Source: SURF-13 sp038924245 (GTDB lineage Bacteria; Pseudomonadota; Gammaproteobacteria; SURF-13). From it: 14,529 nucleotides of DNA. This document shows, piece after piece, positions 1 to 5,594 of this stretch. Under the pieces are notes generated by a model. That model was not told the DNA's origin, ran no database searches, and was given only the letters and a program-made list of their open reading frames with translations. Location of the stretch: contig JBCKVB010000034.1 in NCBI GenBank assembly GCA_038924245.1, positions 1 to 14,529 of the forward strand, written 5' to 3'. The translations under genes and the position numbers were made by a program. Each line of letters begins with the position of its first letter. Positions within the stretch are counted from its first letter, which is position 1.

Positions 1-434
1 CGGGTAAAATCCTCGAAGGCGGCGGCGAAGTGCCGGTGCGCCTGTGGGTCGTGCCGCCCACACGCATGGACGCGCACCAGCTCACCGAGGAAGGTTACTA
101 CGCGATTTTCGGGCGCGCGGGCGCGCGCACCGAAGTGCCGGGCTGCTCGCTGTGCATGGGCAACCAGGCGCGCGTGAAAGACGGCGCGACGGTAATGTCC
201 ACCTCCACGCGTAACTTCCCCAACCGCATGGGCAAGGAGGCCAACATCTATCTTGGCTCGGCGGAACTCTCCGCCGTCACCGCCCGGCTCGGACGTCTGC
301 CCACGCTGGCCGAATACAGCCAGCACGTGAAAAATATCGCGCCGCTGTCGGAGAATATCTACCGCTACCTCAATTTTAACGAGATGGCGGAATACGCCAG
401 CGTGGCGGGGAAAGAGATGGCGCCTACATCATAG
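1..434 (+). CDS. acnB: Aconitate hydratase B, C-terminal part (5' truncated by window edge)
   Basis: This is the last 143 residues of the bifunctional aconitase B, which interconverts citrate, cis-aconitate and isocitrate in the TCA cycle (and 2-methylisocitrate in propionate metabolism in many bacteria). The reading frame is open from base 3, so the gene begins upstream of the window. The GTG at base 30 is an internal codon, not a start. The diagnostic piece is PGCSLCMGNQ at bases 138-167: its two cysteines (codons at 144 and 153) correspond to the second and third ligands of the [4Fe-4S] cluster. Before it lies the conserved PVRLWVVPPTRMDAHQLTEEG, and after it the STSTRNFPNRMG segment lining the active site of this family. 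The stop is TAG at 432-434, overlapping the hflD stop on the other strand. No terminator is visible between them. Family assignment is near certain from these motifs. Confidence 0.96.
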   Translation, partial: GKILEGGGEVPVRLWVVPPTRMDAHQLTEEGYYAIFGRAGARTEVPGCSLCMGNQARVKDGATVMSTSTRNFPNRMGKEANIYLGSAELSAVTARLGRLPTLAEYSQHVKNIAPLSENIYRYLNFNEMAEYASVAGKEMAPTS

Positions 435-1055
435 GCTGCGCCGTAACAGCTCCTCCGCCGCGCGCGCCATTGCGCCGCGCGCGAAAACTAGTTGCCAGCG
501 CCGCCCGCCGACCTGATGCCACAGCACCGCCGAGCGGATGGCGGCGAGCAACAGCGCGCGCACCTTGTTGGCGTTATCCGGATTGGAAAGATAACCCTCC
601 TCGCCTTGCACGATGATGCGCGGCGCGAGGGGGCTGATCGTCTCAGTGTAAATTTGCGCCAGTTGCACGATGACGTCCTGGTGGGTGACGCCAAGCGCCT
701 GCTTTTTTCCTTCGGCTCCTTCAAGACTCGCGCCTATGCGCGCCGGTATCCGCGGACGTTTGGCGAGCGCGCGTTCCAACTGCATGACGTTCGCCGCGTA
801 GCGCATGAGCTCCATGTTCTGGGGCGCATAGCCTTTGCCCAGCTGCTCTTGCAGGGTCTTTATTCCCAGGCGCACACCCGCCGCGCCACCATACACGGCC
901 TCGGCGCTGTCTGTGTCCATCTTGAACAAGCTCGCCAGGCTGGCTTCCAATGCCGCGCTGTCAGCCGTATTTTTGCGCGCCACCTGCTGCACCAGCGCGC
1001 AGGCCTGCGCCACGCCCGCAAGCGCCAATACGATATCTTTGTAGGAAAATGCCAT
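429..1055 (-). CDS. hflD: HflD, high-frequency-lysogenization protein homologue
   Basis: A 208-residue protein of the HflD family. In E. coli HflD is a peripheral inner-membrane protein that binds phage lambda CII and lowers lysogeny; its normal cellular role is not settled. Recognisable family segments are the N-terminal YKDIVLALAGVAQACALVQQ, the YTETISPLAPRIIVQGEEGYL block and the AAIRSAVLWHQVGGRRWQLVFAR signature near the C terminus. I chose the ATG at 1055 because the family usually starts just before this motif. It lies one base after the mnmA stop (TAG, C, ATG), so the two genes are probably translationally coupled. A TTG at 1076 would add seven residues and overlap mnmA by 20 bp. The mnmA-hflD order is the same as in E. 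coli. The stop (429-431) overlaps the acnB stop region from the opposite strand. Confidence 0.93.
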   Translation of the reverse strand: MAFSYKDIVLALAGVAQACALVQQVARKNTADSAALEASLASLFKMDTDSAEAVYGGAAGVRLGIKTLQEQLGKGYAPQNMELMRYAANVMQLERALAKRPRIPARIGASLEGAEGKKQALGVTHQDVIVQLAQIYTETISPLAPRIIVQGEEGYLSNPDNANKVRALLLAAIRSAVLWHQVGGRRWQLVFARGAMARAAEELLRRSL

Positions 1056-1056
1056 G

Positions 1057-2154
1057 CTATTGACGCGTACGCTCAATGACTCCGCCGCCTAAACACTCCG
1101 CGCCCTGATAAAACACCACCGACTGACCGGGCGTGACGGCCCATTGCGGTTCCTCAAACGTCACCTGACCAACGCCATCTTTGATTTCAGTAATCGTACA
1201 TGACTGATCGCTCTGGCGATAGCGTGTCTTGGCCATGCACGAGAGCGGTGTTTGCGGCGCAACGCCCGCCACCCATGAAAGATCACTGGCGGTGAGCGCC
1301 TGGCTGAACAACTGCGGGTGGTCGTGTCCCTGCGCGACCATGAGCACATTATGCACCATGTCCTTGCCCACCACATACCAGGCTTCCGCGCTCCCTCCAC
1401 GCCGCCCGCCTATCCCCAAGCCCTGGCGCTGGCCCAGGGTATAATACATGAGGCCGTCATGCCTGCCGAGCAGCGCGCCTTCCACGCCACGTATCTCGCC
1501 CGGCTGCGCGGGCAGATAGCGCGCAAGAAAATTTTTGAAATTGCGCTCGCCGATAAAACAGATGCCGGTGCTGTCCTTCTTGGCGGCATTGACGAAGCCA
1601 TGCCGCGCGGCGATGGCGCGCACCTCCGGCTTGGTCAGCTCCCCCAGCGGAAACAGCGTGCGGGCGAGCTGCGCCTGGCCCAGGGTATGTAAAAAATAGC
1701 TTTGATCCTTGTTTAAATCACGCGCCTTCAGCAGATGAAACCCGCCGTCGCGCTGTAGCACGCGCGCATAGTGGCCGGTGGCGATTCTGTCCGCGCCGAG
1801 TTGCAGCGCGTGATCGAGAAAGCTCTTGAACTTGATTTCCTTGTTGCACAGCACGTCCGGGTTGGGCGTGCGTCCCGCACGGTATTCTTCCAGAAAATAG
1901 CTGAATACGCGCTCCCAATATTCCCCGGAGAAATTGGCCGCGTGCAGGGGGGTATCGAGCCTAGCGCACACCTCCTTCGCGTCCTGAAAATCCTCGGCGG
2001 CGGCGCACTGCCGGTCCGTATCGTCGCCCTCCCAGTTTTTCATGAACAGGCCGTGCACTTCATGGCCCTGCCGCAGCAGCAGACAGGCGGCGACGGAGGA
2101 GTCCACGCCGCCGGACATGCCGACGATGACACGCTGTCTTTCTTTAACGGACAT
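1057..2154 (-). CDS. mnmA: tRNA-specific 2-thiouridylase MnmA
   Basis: 365 residues, normal family length. MnmA adenylates and then thiolates uridine 34 in the anticodon of the Lys, Glu and Gln tRNAs, using sulfur relayed from IscS through the Tus proteins. The PP-loop ATP pyrophosphatase signature GMSGGVDSS is at residues 12-20. The two catalytic cysteines are visible: C103 in NPDVLCNKEIKF and C199 in DSTGICFIGER. The tRNA-contact segment GLMYYTLGQRQGLGIGG follows, and the C-terminal domain ends CLGGGVIERTRQ. The ATG at 2154 gives the expected N-terminus, but no Shine-Dalgarno is visible; an A+T-rich stretch and a GC-rich hairpin (2174-2192) precede it. It lies 93 bp after nudJ and 1 bp before hflD, so it is probably part of one operon. 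Confidence 0.98.
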   Translation of the reverse strand: MSVKERQRVIVGMSGGVDSSVAACLLLRQGHEVHGLFMKNWEGDDTDRQCAAAEDFQDAKEVCARLDTPLHAANFSGEYWERVFSYFLEEYRAGRTPNPDVLCNKEIKFKSFLDHALQLGADRIATGHYARVLQRDGGFHLLKARDLNKDQSYFLHTLGQAQLARTLFPLGELTKPEVRAIAARHGFVNAAKKDSTGICFIGERNFKNFLARYLPAQPGEIRGVEGALLGRHDGLMYYTLGQRQGLGIGGRRGGSAEAWYVVGKDMVHNVLMVAQGHDHPQLFSQALTASDLSWVAGVAPQTPLSCMAKTRYRQSDQSCTITEIKDGVGQVTFEEPQWAVTPGQSVVFYQGAECLGGGVIERTRQ

Positions 2155-2173
2155 GAATGATTAAAATTTATTC

Positions 2174-2192
2174 CCCGCGGTCTTGCCGCGGG
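2174..2192 (-). repeat. GC-rich hairpin in the nudJ-mnmA gap
   Basis: Perfect 7-bp inverted repeat: CCCGCGG and CCGCGGG around a 5-nt loop, read on the minus strand as CAAGA. On the transcribed strand it is followed by GAATAAATTTTAAT, so it could be a weak terminator or attenuator after nudJ. It could also be a stabilising 5' structure for mnmA, whose ATG lies 19 bases further on. The tail is not a clean U-tract, so efficient termination is doubtful. Confidence 0.45.
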
Positions 2193-2247
2193 CACAACAC
2201 AACGGGGTTTCATACCCAGCGCGGATCAGAACGGCCAAGCAGCGCTC

Positions 2248-2694
2248 TCAGTCCACATCGGCCAGCAAGGCAAGCGGATAGCGCCTGCCCGCGAGATAAT
2301 CATCCACGCAGCGCAGCACCAGGGGGCTGCGCAGTTGAGGCTTCAGGTTTTCAATCTCGGCGCGCGTCATCCAGCACACCCTCAGAATACCGTTATCCAG
2401 CGCACGCCGGGGTTCGTGCGTGTCACAGGCACCCCTGAAGCACACGCGCAGGTATGTGGTTCCGGTGTCCGGACTCATCCAGCGGTAGATGCCGAGCACG
2501 CCGTCCGGCTTGAAATGCCACGCCGTTTCTTCCAGCGCCTCGCGCACCACGGCGTCCGCCAGGGATTCGCCTTCGTCGAGGTGTCCCGCCGGCTGGTTGT
2601 ACACCACCCGCCCATCGGCTTCCTCTTCCACGATCAGAAAACGCCCGTCACGTTCCACCACGGCGGCCACCGTCACATGGGGTTTCCAGATCAT
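2248..2694 (-). CDS. nudJ: Nudix hydrolase NudJ (phosphatase of pyrophosphorylated nucleotides)
   Basis: 148 residues. In E. coli, NudJ hydrolyses nucleoside tri- and diphosphates and the thiamine precursor HMP-PP. The Nudix box spans residues 37-59: G37, five residues, E43, seven residues, then R51-E52 and the metal-binding E55-E56. The usual glycine after the EE pair is replaced (EETAW), a small deviation from consensus. The N-terminus MIWKPHVTVAAVVERDG matches the family start closely, which supports the ATG at 2694. A perfect TATAAT lies only 8 bp upstream of that ATG, so the mRNA may be almost leaderless. The gene leads the nudJ-mnmA-hflD cluster and is transcribed divergently from ypjD. 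Substrate preference is inferred from the family. Confidence 0.93.
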   Translation of the reverse strand: MIWKPHVTVAAVVERDGRFLIVEEEADGRVVYNQPAGHLDEGESLADAVVREALEETAWHFKPDGVLGIYRWMSPDTGTTYLRVCFRGACDTHEPRRALDNGILRVCWMTRAEIENLKPQLRSPLVLRCVDDYLAGRRYPLALLADVD

Positions 2695-2702
2695 GATCGT
2701 GT

Positions 2703-2708
2703 ATTATA
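2703..2708 (-). promoter_or_regulatory. -10 element of the nudJ promoter
   Basis: Perfect TATAAT on the minus strand, ending 8 bases before the nudJ ATG. No good -35 is visible at 16-18 bp (the best hexamers there are CTGTTT and TGTTTG), so it may depend on an activator. Expected initiation is at or within about two bases of the start codon. Confidence 0.6.
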
Positions 2709-2723
2709 CCCGGTTACACCGGG
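2709..2723. promoter_or_regulatory. Inverted repeat between nudJ and ypjD, possible operator
   Basis: CCCGGT, TAC, ACCGGG: perfect 6-bp arms with a 3-bp centre. It occupies the nudJ promoter spacer directly upstream of TATAAT, in the 79-bp region shared with the divergent ypjD gene. Position and symmetry fit an operator for a dimeric regulator. No known factor is recognised. Confidence 0.35.
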
Positions 2724-2735
2724 CCAAACAGCGGC

Positions 2736-2764
2736 TTGACTGTGCTATGCTCAGCGTCGAGAAT
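2736..2764 (+). promoter_or_regulatory. Candidate ypjD promoter(s)
   Basis: Two overlapping possibilities exist. One is an extended -10 (TGC then TATGCT, 2743-2751), giving a leader of about 16 nt. The other is TTGACT (2736-2741), 17 bp, then GAGAAT (2759-2764), which would start nearly at the ATG at 2774. Neither is perfect. Confidence 0.35.
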
Positions 2765-2773
2765 TTTTCAATC

Positions 2774-3580
2774 ATGAATACGGCATCCATAAGCGCGCTC
2801 GCCATCACTCTGTACCTGATCGCGGCGCTGCTGTTGGGCGTGCGTTTGACGCAGCGCGTGAACGCCAGGTTTATCAAAGGGCTGGCCATCGCGCTGGGTC
2901 TGGGCGCGGTAGCACTGCATGGATGGGTGCTGAGTTCGAACGTGTTCGTCCCTGAAGGGCTTAACCTCGGCTTTTTCAACGCGCTGTCGCTGGTGGCGGG
3001 CCTGATGGCCTTGCTGCTGCTGGCCGCCTCCATTCTGAAGCCGCTGGAGAGCCTCGGCATCGGACTGTTGCCTCTGGCGGCGCTCACCCTGTTGCTGGAA
3101 AACGTGTTTCCCAGCCACCACATCATCCTGCAGGAAGGCGTGCGCGGCATGGACCTGCACATCCTGATCTCCATCCTCGCCGCCAGCGTGCTGAGCGTCG
3201 CCGCAGTGCAGGCGGCGTTGTTCGCCATTCAGGATACCCACTTGCGCGACAAGCATCCGGGCGGATTTATCCGCGCGCTTCCACCCTTGCAGCACATGGA
3301 AGCGCTGTTGTTCCAGATGATCGCACTGGGCTTTGCGCTGTTGAGCCTTGCCCTGCTGACCGGCGCGCTCTACATCGAGGACTTCTTCTCACAGCACCTG
3401 GCGCACAAAACCCTGCTTTCCATCCTGGCCTGGGTCGTGTTCGGCGTTTTGCTGTGGGGACGCCGGCAGTACGGCTGGCGTGGACGCACCGCGATACGCT
3501 GGACGTTGAGCGGTTTCTTTGTGCTGATGCTGGCTTACTTCGGCAGCAAGCTGGTATTGGAACTGGTGCTGGGACGCTGA
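2774..3580 (+). CDS. ypjD: YpjD, CcsA/ResC-type inner membrane protein
   Basis: 268-residue, very hydrophobic protein with about eight transmembrane segments. It begins MNTASISALAITLYLIAALLL and ends with ILAWVVFGVLLWG and FVLMLAYFGSKLVLELVL. It matches the YpjD branch of the cytochrome c assembly (CcsA/CcmC/ResC) superfamily. Conserved-looking histidines include H49, H129 (GMDLHILIS), H174 and H211; the GWRGRTAIRW segment near 234-243 is typical of this branch. The family relation suggests a haem-related membrane role, but YpjD itself has no established function. The frame is open further upstream over nudJ, but the ATG at 2774 is the natural start, and ATG 2747 is possible. It lies 18 bp before the CorC-type transporter gene. 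In E. coli ypjD sits beside ffh; here nudJ is the divergent neighbour instead. Confidence 0.88.
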   Translation: MNTASISALAITLYLIAALLLGVRLTQRVNARFIKGLAIALGLGAVALHGWVLSSNVFVPEGLNLGFFNALSLVAGLMALLLLAASILKPLESLGIGLLPLAALTLLLENVFPSHHIILQEGVRGMDLHILISILAASVLSVAAVQAALFAIQDTHLRDKHPGGFIRALPPLQHMEALLFQMIALGFALLSLALLTGALYIEDFFSQHLAHKTLLSILAWVVFGVLLWGRRQYGWRGRTAIRWTLSGFFVLMLAYFGSKLVLELVLGR

Positions 3581-3585
3581 CCCAC

Positions 3586-3590
3586 AGGAG
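3586..3590 (+). promoter_or_regulatory. Shine-Dalgarno deciding a TTG start
   Basis: AGGAG lies 8 nt before the TTG at 3599. It supports a UUG start for the transporter gene, because the next in-frame ATG is already inside the first membrane segment. Confidence 0.75.
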
Positions 3591-3598
3591 ACAGATTC

Positions 3599-4879
3599 TT
3601 GGATGACATTCCGCTGAGCCTGATGTTTGGCGCTCTGACGCTGCTGATCTTATTGGCGGCGTTTTTCTCCGGCTCCGAAACCGGATTGATGACCCTCAAC
3701 CGCTACCGCTTGCGGCACCTGGTCAAGATCAAGCATCGCGGAGCGATGTATGCGCAGGCGTTGTTACAGCGCACCGACCGCCTCATCGGCCTGCTGATTC
3801 TGGGCAACAACTTCGCCAACAATTTTGCCACCGCCGTCGCCACCGTTATCGGTCTGCAACTGATGGGAGAGGTGGGCGCCGCCGTCGCGGTGGGTCTGCT
3901 TACCATCGTCGGGACCATCTTCACCGACGTAGCGCCCAAGACGCTCGGCGCACTCCACTCGGAGCGCGTCGCCTTTCCTGCCGCTTATGTGCTGCGTCCG
4001 TTGCTCAAGCTGCTTTATCCGCTGGTGTGGCTGGTGAGCGCCCTCTCGAATGGTGTGCTGAGACTGTTTGGGATTTCTGTCGAGACGAGCGAAAAAAATC
4101 ATCTAAGCCACGAAGAGCTGCGCACTGTGGTCAACGAGGCCGGAGCCCTGATCCCGCGCCGCCACCAGAAGATGCTGCTCAGTATCCTGGATCTGGAGAA
4201 GGTCACGGTAAATGACGTCATGGTGCCGCGCAGCGACATGGAGGGTATTGACCTCAACGACTCATGGCCGGAGATCGTGGCGCAGATCAGCGCGAGCCAG
4301 CACTCGCGCCTGCCGGTGTATCGGGACGGCGCGGATAATATCGCTGGCGTTTTGCATCTGCGCAACGCCCTGCCCCTGCTGGCGAGCAGTGAGTTCGGCA
4401 AGGAAAGACTGCTGCAGATCTTGCAGGCGCCTTATTTCGTTCCCGAAGGGACTCCGCTTAACAGCCAACTACTCAATTTTCAGGCGCAGAAACAGCGCTT
4501 TGGCCTGGTGGTCAACGAGTACGGTGACATCCTGGGATTGGTTACGCTGGAAGACATCCTGGAGGAAATCGTGGGCGAGTTCACCGCCGATTCATACACC
4601 ATGATGAGGGGCGTGCGTGCGCAGCCTGACGGCGCCTTTCTTGTGGATGGCGGCGCCAACATCCGTCACCTCAACCGCATCATGCAATGGGAATTACCGA
4701 CACACGGCCCCAAAACCCTCAGCGGCCTGATCACCGAGCATCTGGAAGCCATCCCCGATCCCGGCACCAGCCTGCGCATTGGCGATTATCTCATCGAGAT
4801 CATTCAGACCGCCGACAACACCGTAAAAACTCTCAAGCTCAGCCGCCTGCAGCAAGAGCGCGCAGTCGGCAAACCTTAA
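3599..4879 (+). CDS. yfjD: CNNM/CBS/CorC-domain membrane transporter (YfjD/CorB type)
   Basis: 426 residues with the standard architecture of the HlyC/CorC (UPF0053) family. Residues 5-160 form a CNNM (DUF21) membrane domain with the motif AAFFSGSETGLMTLNRYRLRHL and a TDVAPKTLGAL segment. Residues 200-325 hold a pair of CBS domains (NDVMVPRSDMEGID; VVNEYGDILGLVTLEDILEEIVGEF). Residues 335-415 form the CorC/HlyC C-terminal domain (FLVDGGANIRHLNR; TLSGLITEHLEAIP). Members are linked to Mg2+/Co2+ transport, with nucleotide sensing by the CBS pair; direction and ion are inferred. The TTG start has a good AGGAG ribosome site. It follows ypjD by 18 bp, so the two are probably cotranscribed, and an intrinsic terminator follows at 4918-4944. 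Confidence 0.94.
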   Translation: MDDIPLSLMFGALTLLILLAAFFSGSETGLMTLNRYRLRHLVKIKHRGAMYAQALLQRTDRLIGLLILGNNFANNFATAVATVIGLQLMGEVGAAVAVGLLTIVGTIFTDVAPKTLGALHSERVAFPAAYVLRPLLKLLYPLVWLVSALSNGVLRLFGISVETSEKNHLSHEELRTVVNEAGALIPRRHQKMLLSILDLEKVTVNDVMVPRSDMEGIDLNDSWPEIVAQISASQHSRLPVYRDGADNIAGVLHLRNALPLLASSEFGKERLLQILQAPYFVPEGTPLNSQLLNFQAQKQRFGLVVNEYGDILGLVTLEDILEEIVGEFTADSYTMMRGVRAQPDGAFLVDGGANIRHLNRIMQWELPTHGPKTLSGLITEHLEAIPDPGTSLRIGDYLIEIIQTADNTVKTLKLSRLQQERAVGKP

Positions 4880-4917
4880 ATCCGGCAGTCGCTGAACGGG
4901 AGGAAAGAGAAACTCTC

Positions 4918-4944
4918 AACGGCACCTGGACGGCGCCGTTTTTT
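4918..4944 (+). terminator. Intrinsic terminator after the transporter gene
   Basis: AACGGC (4918-4923) pairs with GCCGTT (4935-4940). The stem can be extended by CC/GG across one mismatch around loop TGGAC, and it runs into six T's (4939-4944). It lies 39 bp after the stop codon. Confidence 0.85.
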
Positions 4945-4962
4945 AGAGGACAAAAACACATC

Positions 4963-4991
4963 GCGCGGGTCCAACCAACCCTGGCCCGCGC
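4963..4991. repeat. Inverted repeat between convergent genes
   Basis: GCGCGGG (4963-4969) and CCCGCGC (4985-4991) are perfect 7-bp arms with a 15-nt loop. There is no T-run on either side. It is one of several hairpins in the 180-bp gap between the convergent transporter and H1-like genes. Confidence 0.45.
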
Positions 4992-5012
4992 ATAGGGTCT
5001 TACAAAGCAAGG

Positions 5013-5028
5013 GGCGCATCCCTGCGCC
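5013..5028 (-). terminator. Possible weak terminator of the H1-like gene
   Basis: GGCGCA, 4-nt loop, TGCGCC: a 6-bp GC-rich stem. On the minus strand it is followed by CCTTGCTTTGT, which is T-rich but not a clean U-tract. It is 32 bp downstream of the H1-like stop. Confidence 0.4.
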
Positions 5029-5033
5029 ACCTC

Positions 5034-5061
5034 GATGGGTCTAAATTTTTAGAAACCCATC
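5034..5061 (-). repeat. Hairpin overlapping the stop of the H1-like gene
   Basis: GATGGGT (5034-5040) and ACCCATC (5055-5061) form 7-bp arms. Inside them CTAAA and TTTAG can pair further, leaving a two-base bulge. The outer arm includes part of the stop codon at 5060-5062. It could protect the mRNA 3' end. No U-tract follows. Confidence 0.45.
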
Positions 5062-5422
5062 AAACCATCATCATGCCGCCGCCGAAGGACGGGCGCGGAG
5101 CCGGTGCCGGTTTGCTTATGCTCATGGCGGGAGCCGCCTTCTTTTTGGGCGCCGCCTTTTTAGCTGCCTTTTTCGGAGCCGCCTTCTTTTTGGGCGCCGC
5201 CTTTTTAGCTGCCTTTTTCTTGGCAACCTTCTTTTTGGCCGTCTTTTTCTTGGCCGTCTTTTTCTTGGCCGTCTTGGCCGTTTTCTTAGCGGCCTTTTTC
5301 TTCGCAACCTTGCGCTTTACGGTCTTTTTAGCCTTGGCCTTTAAGCCTCTCTTCTTGACGCTCTTGGCCTTTTTCTTGACTACCTTCTTCTTGGTGCTCT
5401 TCGCTTTCTTTTTTGTTGCCAT
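5060..5422 (-). CDS. Lysine/alanine-rich histone H1-like protein
   Basis: 120 residues, of which 50 are lysine and 3 arginine, with no Asp or Glu. The body is built from KKKAAK, KKKTA and AAPKKKAAP units like the C-terminal tail of histone H1 and bacterial H1-like or AlgP-type proteins, implying sequence-independent binding to DNA or other polyanions. The last 20 residues are different: a Pro-rich, Gly/Met-rich tail ending FGGGMMMV. There is no globular domain, so the assignment rests on composition. The ATG at 5422 has a strong ribosome site (AGGAG, 8 nt away). Two exact 45-bp tandem copies (15 residues each) lie in the second half, so the length probably varies between strains. It lies 172 bp after nrdB with a structured leader in between, which argues for separate control. 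Role in nucleoid compaction is inferred. Confidence 0.85.
   Translation of the reverse strand: MATKKKAKSTKKKVVKKKAKSVKKRGLKAKAKKTVKRKVAKKKAAKKTAKTAKKKTAKKKTAKKKVAKKKAAKKAAPKKKAAPKKAAKKAAPKKKAAPAMSISKPAPAPRPSFGGGMMMV
5130..5219. repeat. Two exact 45-bp tandem copies inside the H1-like gene
   Basis: Bases 5130-5174 are repeated exactly at 5175-5219. Each copy encodes 15 residues (KKAAKKAAPKKKAAP). Identity at DNA level, not only protein level, points to recent duplication by slippage or unequal exchange. Confidence 0.9.
5235..5273. repeat. 15-bp tandem repeat inside the H1-like gene
   Basis: The unit TTGGCCGTCTTTTTC occurs at 5235-5249 and 5250-5264 and as a 9-bp partial copy at 5265-5273. 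It encodes the KKTAK-type units. Confidence 0.85.
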
Positions 5423-5430
5423 GTAGATTT

Positions 5431-5435
5431 CTCCT
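5431..5435 (-). promoter_or_regulatory. Shine-Dalgarno of the H1-like gene
   Basis: AGGAG on the minus strand, 8 nt before the ATG at 5422, and 9 bases downstream of the base of the leader hairpin. Confidence 0.8.
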
Positions 5436-5444
5436 CACTTGGCT

Positions 5445-5513
5445 TGCTGCTGGAATGCCGCCCGGTACAGCTTAAGCGGAGCCCATTGGAAGCGTGGGCG
5501 GCCTTCAGCAGCA
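5445..5513 (-). promoter_or_regulatory. Large two-part hairpin in the leader of the H1-like gene
   Basis: Outer arms TGCTGCTG/CAGCAGCA (5445-5452, 5506-5513) and inner arms GCCGCCC/GGGCGGC (5457-5463, 5496-5502) make 15 bp, with a 4 by 3 internal loop and a 32-nt apical loop. The apical loop contains one half of CCATTGGA/TCCAATGG (5483-5490, 5532-5539), whose other half lies outside the hairpin. The two pairings therefore either compete or form a pseudoknot. This suggests post-transcriptional control of the H1-like gene; function is inferred. Confidence 0.55.
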
Positions 5514-5594
5514 GGTTGATTATCAAATGCCTCCAATGGTCTCCATTTTCCTCAGTCTCACTTGTTCGTACGACAACGCAAAATTTAACCGGTT

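Noticed and set aside
30..32. GTG at base 30 as a gene start for a 134-residue protein
   Set aside because: The frame is open to base 3 and the residues before it continue aconitase B homology.
1056..1076. TTG at 1076 as hflD start
   Set aside because: It would add seven residues absent from the usual family start; ATG 1055 sits one base after the mnmA stop. Possible but less likely.
492..1079. 195-residue plus-strand frame opposite hflD
   Set aside because: Shadow frame; HflD on the other strand has clear family motifs and operon context.
4880..5059. A small RNA gene in the convergent gap
   Set aside because: Hairpins are present but I see no convincing promoter on either strand, so I list only the structures.
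5130..5273. Regular repeats that could suggest a CRISPR array or satellite
   Set aside because: The copies are adjacent with no spacers, are in frame with the H1-like gene, and encode its lysine-rich units.
5073..5426. Plus-strand 117-residue frame, extremely rich in Phe, Leu and Ala, looking like a membrane protein
   Set aside because: It is the exact antisense of the lysine-rich gene: AAG codons read backwards give Leu/Phe. The minus-strand gene has a strong ribosome site and a known protein type.
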